This document shows, piece after piece, positions 5,369 through 7,215 of a stretch of 7,215 bases of DNA. How positions within the stretch are numbered: position 1 is the stretch's first letter; each line of letters begins with the position of its first letter. Below the pieces are notes generated by a model. The model did no database searches. It saw only the letters and a program-made list of their open reading frames with translations, and was not told the origin of the DNA. Source of the stretch: Frankiales bacterium (GTDB lineage Bacteria; Actinomycetota; Actinomycetes; Mycobacteriales; SCTD01). Made by a program: the position numbers and the translations under genes. The stretch spans positions 1 through 7,215 of the forward strand of contig JAODNS010000122.1 in assembly GCA_025465145.1 (NCBI GenBank), written 5' to 3'.

Positions 5369-6111
5369 AAGAACGACAGCAGCGCGTCCAGGGTCGCCGC
5401 CGGGTTCTCGACCGCAGGGGAGTGCAGCGCGCCCGGGATGACGACCGCGCGGCAGCCGAGCCGGCGTGCCATCTCCGCCTGCACGGCCGGCGACCACGCG
5501 TCGTCGGCCTCGCCGTACACAACCTGCACCCGCACCCCTGCCGCCGCCAGCGCGTCCACCCGGTCCGGCTCCGAGGTCAGCGCGTCGGCCATGGCGACGA
5601 GCGCGGTCGGGCTGTTGCGCAGGAAGCGGGTACGCAGGAAGGCGCGCAGCTCGGGCGGCTGGTCGACCGGCGCCACCGCGTTGAGCGCGTCCGCCACGGC
5701 GACCAGCCCGCCCTGCTCCAGCAGCGGCCGCAGCAGCGGCAGCGCCTCCACCCGCGGACCGGTCAGGGCAGCCGGGCCGCTGTCGAGCAGGGTCAGCGAC
5801 AGCACCGCAGCCGGGTCGCGCAGCACGGCCGCGCGCGACACCAGCCCGCCGAAGCTGTGCCCGACCAGGTGCACCGGCCCGAGTTCGGCCGCGAGCCCCA
5901 GCAGGTCCTCGGCCAGCGCCTCGACGGTGTACGCCGCCGCGTCCTCCGGGCCGGCCGACTCGTACTGGCCGCGCTGGTCGCACGCCACCGCGCGGTACCC
6001 GGCATCGGCCAACGGCTGCACCAGCAGCCGGAAGTCCTCCTTGCTGCCGGTGTAGCCGGGCACCAGCAGCACCGGCGTCCCCGCGCCGACGTCGATCCGC
6101 GCCAGCGTCAC
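5365..6111 (-). CDS. Alpha/beta hydrolase
   Basis: A 248-residue alpha/beta-hydrolase of ordinary length. The oxyanion-hole region is VPGYTGSKEDF (17-27). It is followed by VACDQRGQYES (42-52), the nucleophile elbow GHSFGG (84-89, Ser86), an acid in YGEADDAW (199-206, Asp203 or Asp204) and the catalytic His230 in GALHSP. A helical cap lies at about 118-180. It has no signal peptide, so it is cytosolic. Substrate unknown; the family covers esterases, lactonases and dehalogenases, and a Ser nucleophile argues against a haloalkane dehalogenase. The GTG start overlaps the upstream phosphoesterase stop as GTGA, implying translational coupling; longer upstream starts would run into that gene in another frame. 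It ends convergently on the MhuD-like gene. Confidence 0.9.
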   Translation of the reverse strand: MTLARIDVGAGTPVLLVPGYTGSKEDFRLLVQPLADAGYRAVACDQRGQYESAGPEDAAAYTVEALAEDLLGLAAELGPVHLVGHSFGGLVSRAAVLRDPAAVLSLTLLDSGPAALTGPRVEALPLLRPLLEQGGLVAVADALNAVAPVDQPPELRAFLRTRFLRNSPTALVAMADALTSEPDRVDALAAAGVRVQVVYGEADDAWSPAVQAEMARRLGCRAVVIPGALHSPAVENPAATLDALLSFF

Positions 6112-6599
6112 AGCGCCTCCAGCCGCACGTCCGTGAGCGCGCCGTCCGTGACCTCTGCGGTCATGTAGGTGCAGGCCGGCTGCCGGCGGCGGTCCGTCGG
6201 CGAGCCCGGGTTCAGCAGCCGCAGCCCGCTCGCCGCGGTCGTGTCCCAGGGGATGTGGCTGTGCCCGAACACGAGGACGTCGACGTCGCCGTACGCGGCC
6301 GCCATCCGCGCGTGCCGGCCGGCCGAGCTGCCGGTCTCGTGGACGACGGCGAAGCGCAGCCCGCCCAGCTCGGCCCGCGCCACTTCGGGCAGCCGCGCGC
6401 GCAGCGGCGGGCCGTCGTTGTTGCCCCAGCAGGCGAGCAGCCTGGCCGCGCGCTCCTCCAGGGCGTCCAGCAGCGAGACGTCGACCCAGTCGCCGGCGTG
6501 CAGCACGACGTCGGCCCGGTGGACCTCGTCCCACACCCGGCCGGGCAGGTCCTTGGCACGGCGGGGCACGTGGGTGTCGGCGAGGAGCAGCAGGCGCAC
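6108..6599 (-). CDS. YfcE/Vps29-type calcineurin-like metallophosphoesterase
   Basis: A 163-residue phosphodiesterase of the YfcE/MJ0936 type, full length for the family. All metal-binding motifs are present: ADTH (7-10, Asp8 and His10), HAGDW (34-38, Asp37), GNND (59-62, Asn60), VVHETG (85-90, His87) and GHSH (112-115, His113 and His115). The family NPGSP follows at 130-134. It is a cytosolic two-metal enzyme active on small phosphodiesters in vitro; its physiological substrate is unknown. The start is GTG, 13 bases after the zinc-ribbon gene stop, with CAGACT six bases upstream and a small hairpin in the gap. The stop overlaps the alpha/beta hydrolase start, so the two are likely made together. 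Confidence 0.92.
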   Translation of the reverse strand: MRLLLLADTHVPRRAKDLPGRVWDEVHRADVVLHAGDWVDVSLLDALEERAARLLACWGNNDGPPLRARLPEVARAELGGLRFAVVHETGSSAGRHARMAAAYGDVDVLVFGHSHIPWDTTAASGLRLLNPGSPTDRRRQPACTYMTAEVTDGALTDVRLEAL

Positions 6600-6600
6600 C

Positions 6601-6619
6601 CCTGCAGTCTGGCTACAGG
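6601..6619 (-). other. Short hairpin between zinc-ribbon and phosphoesterase genes
   Basis: On the minus strand CCTGTAG-CCAGA-CTGCAGG can form a 7-bp stem (one G-U pair) with a five-base loop. It contains the stop codon of the zinc-ribbon gene and ends two bases before the GTG of the phosphoesterase gene. It could be a weak terminator or could mask the start. A hairpin of this size can also arise by chance in GC-rich DNA. Confidence 0.3.
6606..6611 (-). promoter_or_regulatory. Candidate -10 element before the phosphoesterase gene
   Basis: Minus-strand CAGACT lies six bases before the GTG at 6599, the same arrangement as at the nuclease and MhuD-like genes. If real it is an internal promoter giving a leaderless phosphoesterase-hydrolase transcript. 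It overlaps the small hairpin in this gap. Confidence 0.3.
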
Positions 6620-7053
6620 CCCGGCAGCACCTGCGACAGGGGCAGCCGGTCGACCACGACGTCGGTCAGGCCGGACAGCCGGCCGCACTCGACGCAGCGC
6701 GCGCCGAGCGCCACCCACTCGACGTGCTCGCCATCGGGGACGCTCAGCCCGGCGGCCAACTCGACGATCGACTGGCCGCAGCCGCGGCACGCCCACATCG
6801 GCGGGTGCGTCCAGCGGTCGTTCGAGTCCAGCAGCGGGACGACGTCCGCGCACGCGAGGCAGCGCCGGCGGGCGACGCCGGCGGCGGCGTCGGTCTCGAC
6901 GTACATCCACGTCGGCCGCTCGTCGCCGTGCCGGCCGCAGCCGAGCACCACCTGCTCGGACACCGGCGGGCAGCCCTCCAGCCGGGACAGCCAGGACCGC
7001 AGGTCCTCGACGTCCTCACCGGTCACGTCGCTACCGAGGTGCTGCAGAGCCAT
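6613..7053 (-). CDS. Conserved hypothetical protein with multiple CxxC (zinc-ribbon-like)
   Basis: A 146-residue protein with no named family that I recognise. Eight cysteines are present, six of them as three CxxC knuckles: C65LAC68, C89RGC92 and C120VEC123. There is also a C39-G-R-H42 pair, with C28 left over. Cys65/68 with Cys89/92 would make one zinc ribbon, and Cys39/His42 with Cys120/123 could make a second. The N-terminus has an acidic amphipathic helix (GEDVEDLRSWLSRLEG, 12-27) and the core contains WTHPPMWACRGCGQ. No DNA-binding or catalytic motif is obvious. It lies 39 bases after the helicase-like gene in the same reading frame. ATG 7053 lacks a clear ribosome site, so a GTG at 7025 (VTGEDVEDL) is a possible alternative start. 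The coding call is firm from codon bias and cysteine pattern; the function is unknown. Confidence 0.82.
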   Translation of the reverse strand: MALQHLGSDVTGEDVEDLRSWLSRLEGCPPVSEQVVLGCGRHGDERPTWMYVETDAAAGVARRRCLACADVVPLLDSNDRWTHPPMWACRGCGQSIVELAAGLSVPDGEHVEWVALGARCVECGRLSGLTDVVVDRLPLSQVLPGL

Positions 7054-7063
7054 GCCTGCTGTG

Positions 7064-7197
7064 TCGGCAGCCGGAGCGTCCGCCCTTGAGTGCTACTCGG
7101 CAGCCGGTGCCTCGGCGCCGGAGCCGCCGCGTCCTCGGCCGCCGCGGCGTCGGCGGGGTCGGGCCGCCTCGCCCTCGGCCGGAGCTTCGGCAGCCGG
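7064..7197. repeat. Three copies of an 11-base repeat, TCGGCAGCCGG
   Basis: Identical 11-mers occur at 7064-7074, 7097-7107 and 7187-7197, spaced 33 and 90 bases apart, both multiples of three. Two encode Pro-Ala-Ala-Glu in the tail of the helicase-like protein on the minus strand. The third lies after its stop codon in the same frame and reads Pro-Ala-Ala-Asp. The pattern suggests in-frame duplication within a low-complexity tail. Confidence 0.7.
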
Positions 7198-7215
7198 ATC
7201 GGCAACCGCGCTGGC
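7093..7215 (-). CDS. C-terminal Arg/Gly-rich tail of a probable DEAD-box RNA helicase (partial)
   Basis: The last 40 residues of a gene that enters from beyond the window. The tail is Ala/Glu/Pro-rich, then has a basic RPRRRRGGRGRGG stretch (19-31), then ends GAEAPAAE. Such an RRRRGGRGRGG block followed by an acidic Ala-rich end is common at the C-termini of actinobacterial RhlE-like DEAD/DEAH-box RNA helicases, where it binds RNA. Other RNA-binding proteins have similar tails, and no helicase motif lies inside the window, so the assignment is an inference. A TAG ends the frame. The downstream 13 codons stay open in frame up to the zinc-ribbon gene's ATG and encode a similar APAAD. Confidence 0.55.
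   Translation of the reverse strand, partial: ASAVADPAAEAPAEGEAARPRRRRGGRGRGGSGAEAPAAE

Noticed and set aside
5351..5377. GTCGT...ACGAC inverted repeat around the second convergent junction
   Set aside because: Five-base stem with a 17-base loop, too weak to call.
6112..6534. N-terminal extension of the alpha/beta hydrolase
   Set aside because: It overlaps the metallophosphoesterase in another frame and reads as Arg/Ala/Gly noise; the GTGA overlap start gives a normal-length hydrolase.
1..7215. CRISPR arrays, tRNA or rRNA genes, insertion sequences, prophage or defence islands
   Set aside because: No spaced direct-repeat array, no cloverleaf-like sequence, and no transposase, integrase or defence-type domains were seen. 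Gene content is ordinary chromosomal.

Overview
The window reads as a contig end from a high-GC actinobacterium, probably a draft or metagenome assembly. By eye it is roughly three-quarters G+C. It has strong third-position GC bias, frequent GTG starts and tightly packed genes with 4-base stop/start overlaps. The best protein resemblances (MhuD-type heme degrader, actinobacterial RecB-like Fe-S nuclease, MpaB/DUF2236 protein, Arg/Gly-rich helicase-like tail) point to Actinomycetota; no genus can be named. Bases 1-18 are not genomic: they match the 3' end of the Illumina TruSeq Read 2 adapter.

Layout. (1) 19-3285, plus strand: the C-terminal half of a PHP-domain phosphoesterase, a MarC-family membrane protein overlapping it by ATGA, a secreted membrane-anchored TPM/YgcG-like protein with a glycine tail, then a RecB/Cas4-like PD-(D/E)XK nuclease. 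A hairpin straddles the stop codon of the TPM-like gene. (2) 3282-5000, minus strand: a two-domain GNAT acetyltransferase downstream of an MpaB/DUF2236 oxygenase-like protein. (3) 5054-5368, plus strand: a single MhuD/IsdG-type heme monooxygenase, divergent from the MpaB-like gene across 53 bp. (4) 5365-7215, minus strand: the end of a protein with an Arg/Gly-rich tail (probably a DEAD-box RNA helicase), a multi-CxxC zinc-ribbon protein, a YfcE-type metallophosphoesterase and an alpha/beta hydrolase, the last two overlapping by GTGA.

Both convergent junctions (3282-3285 and 5365-5368) have stop codons that overlap, leaving no intergenic space. Several genes that begin transcription units have an ANNCT-type -10-like hexamer 6-7 bases before the start codon, which suggests leaderless transcripts. 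Genes inside operons instead have Shine-Dalgarno sequences or overlaps. No intergenic stretch exceeds 60 bp. I saw no tRNA, rRNA, CRISPR array, insertion sequence or prophage. The region looks like ordinary chromosomal housekeeping and conserved-hypothetical content. I found no convincing new multi-gene system; the findings are local curiosities and quality flags.
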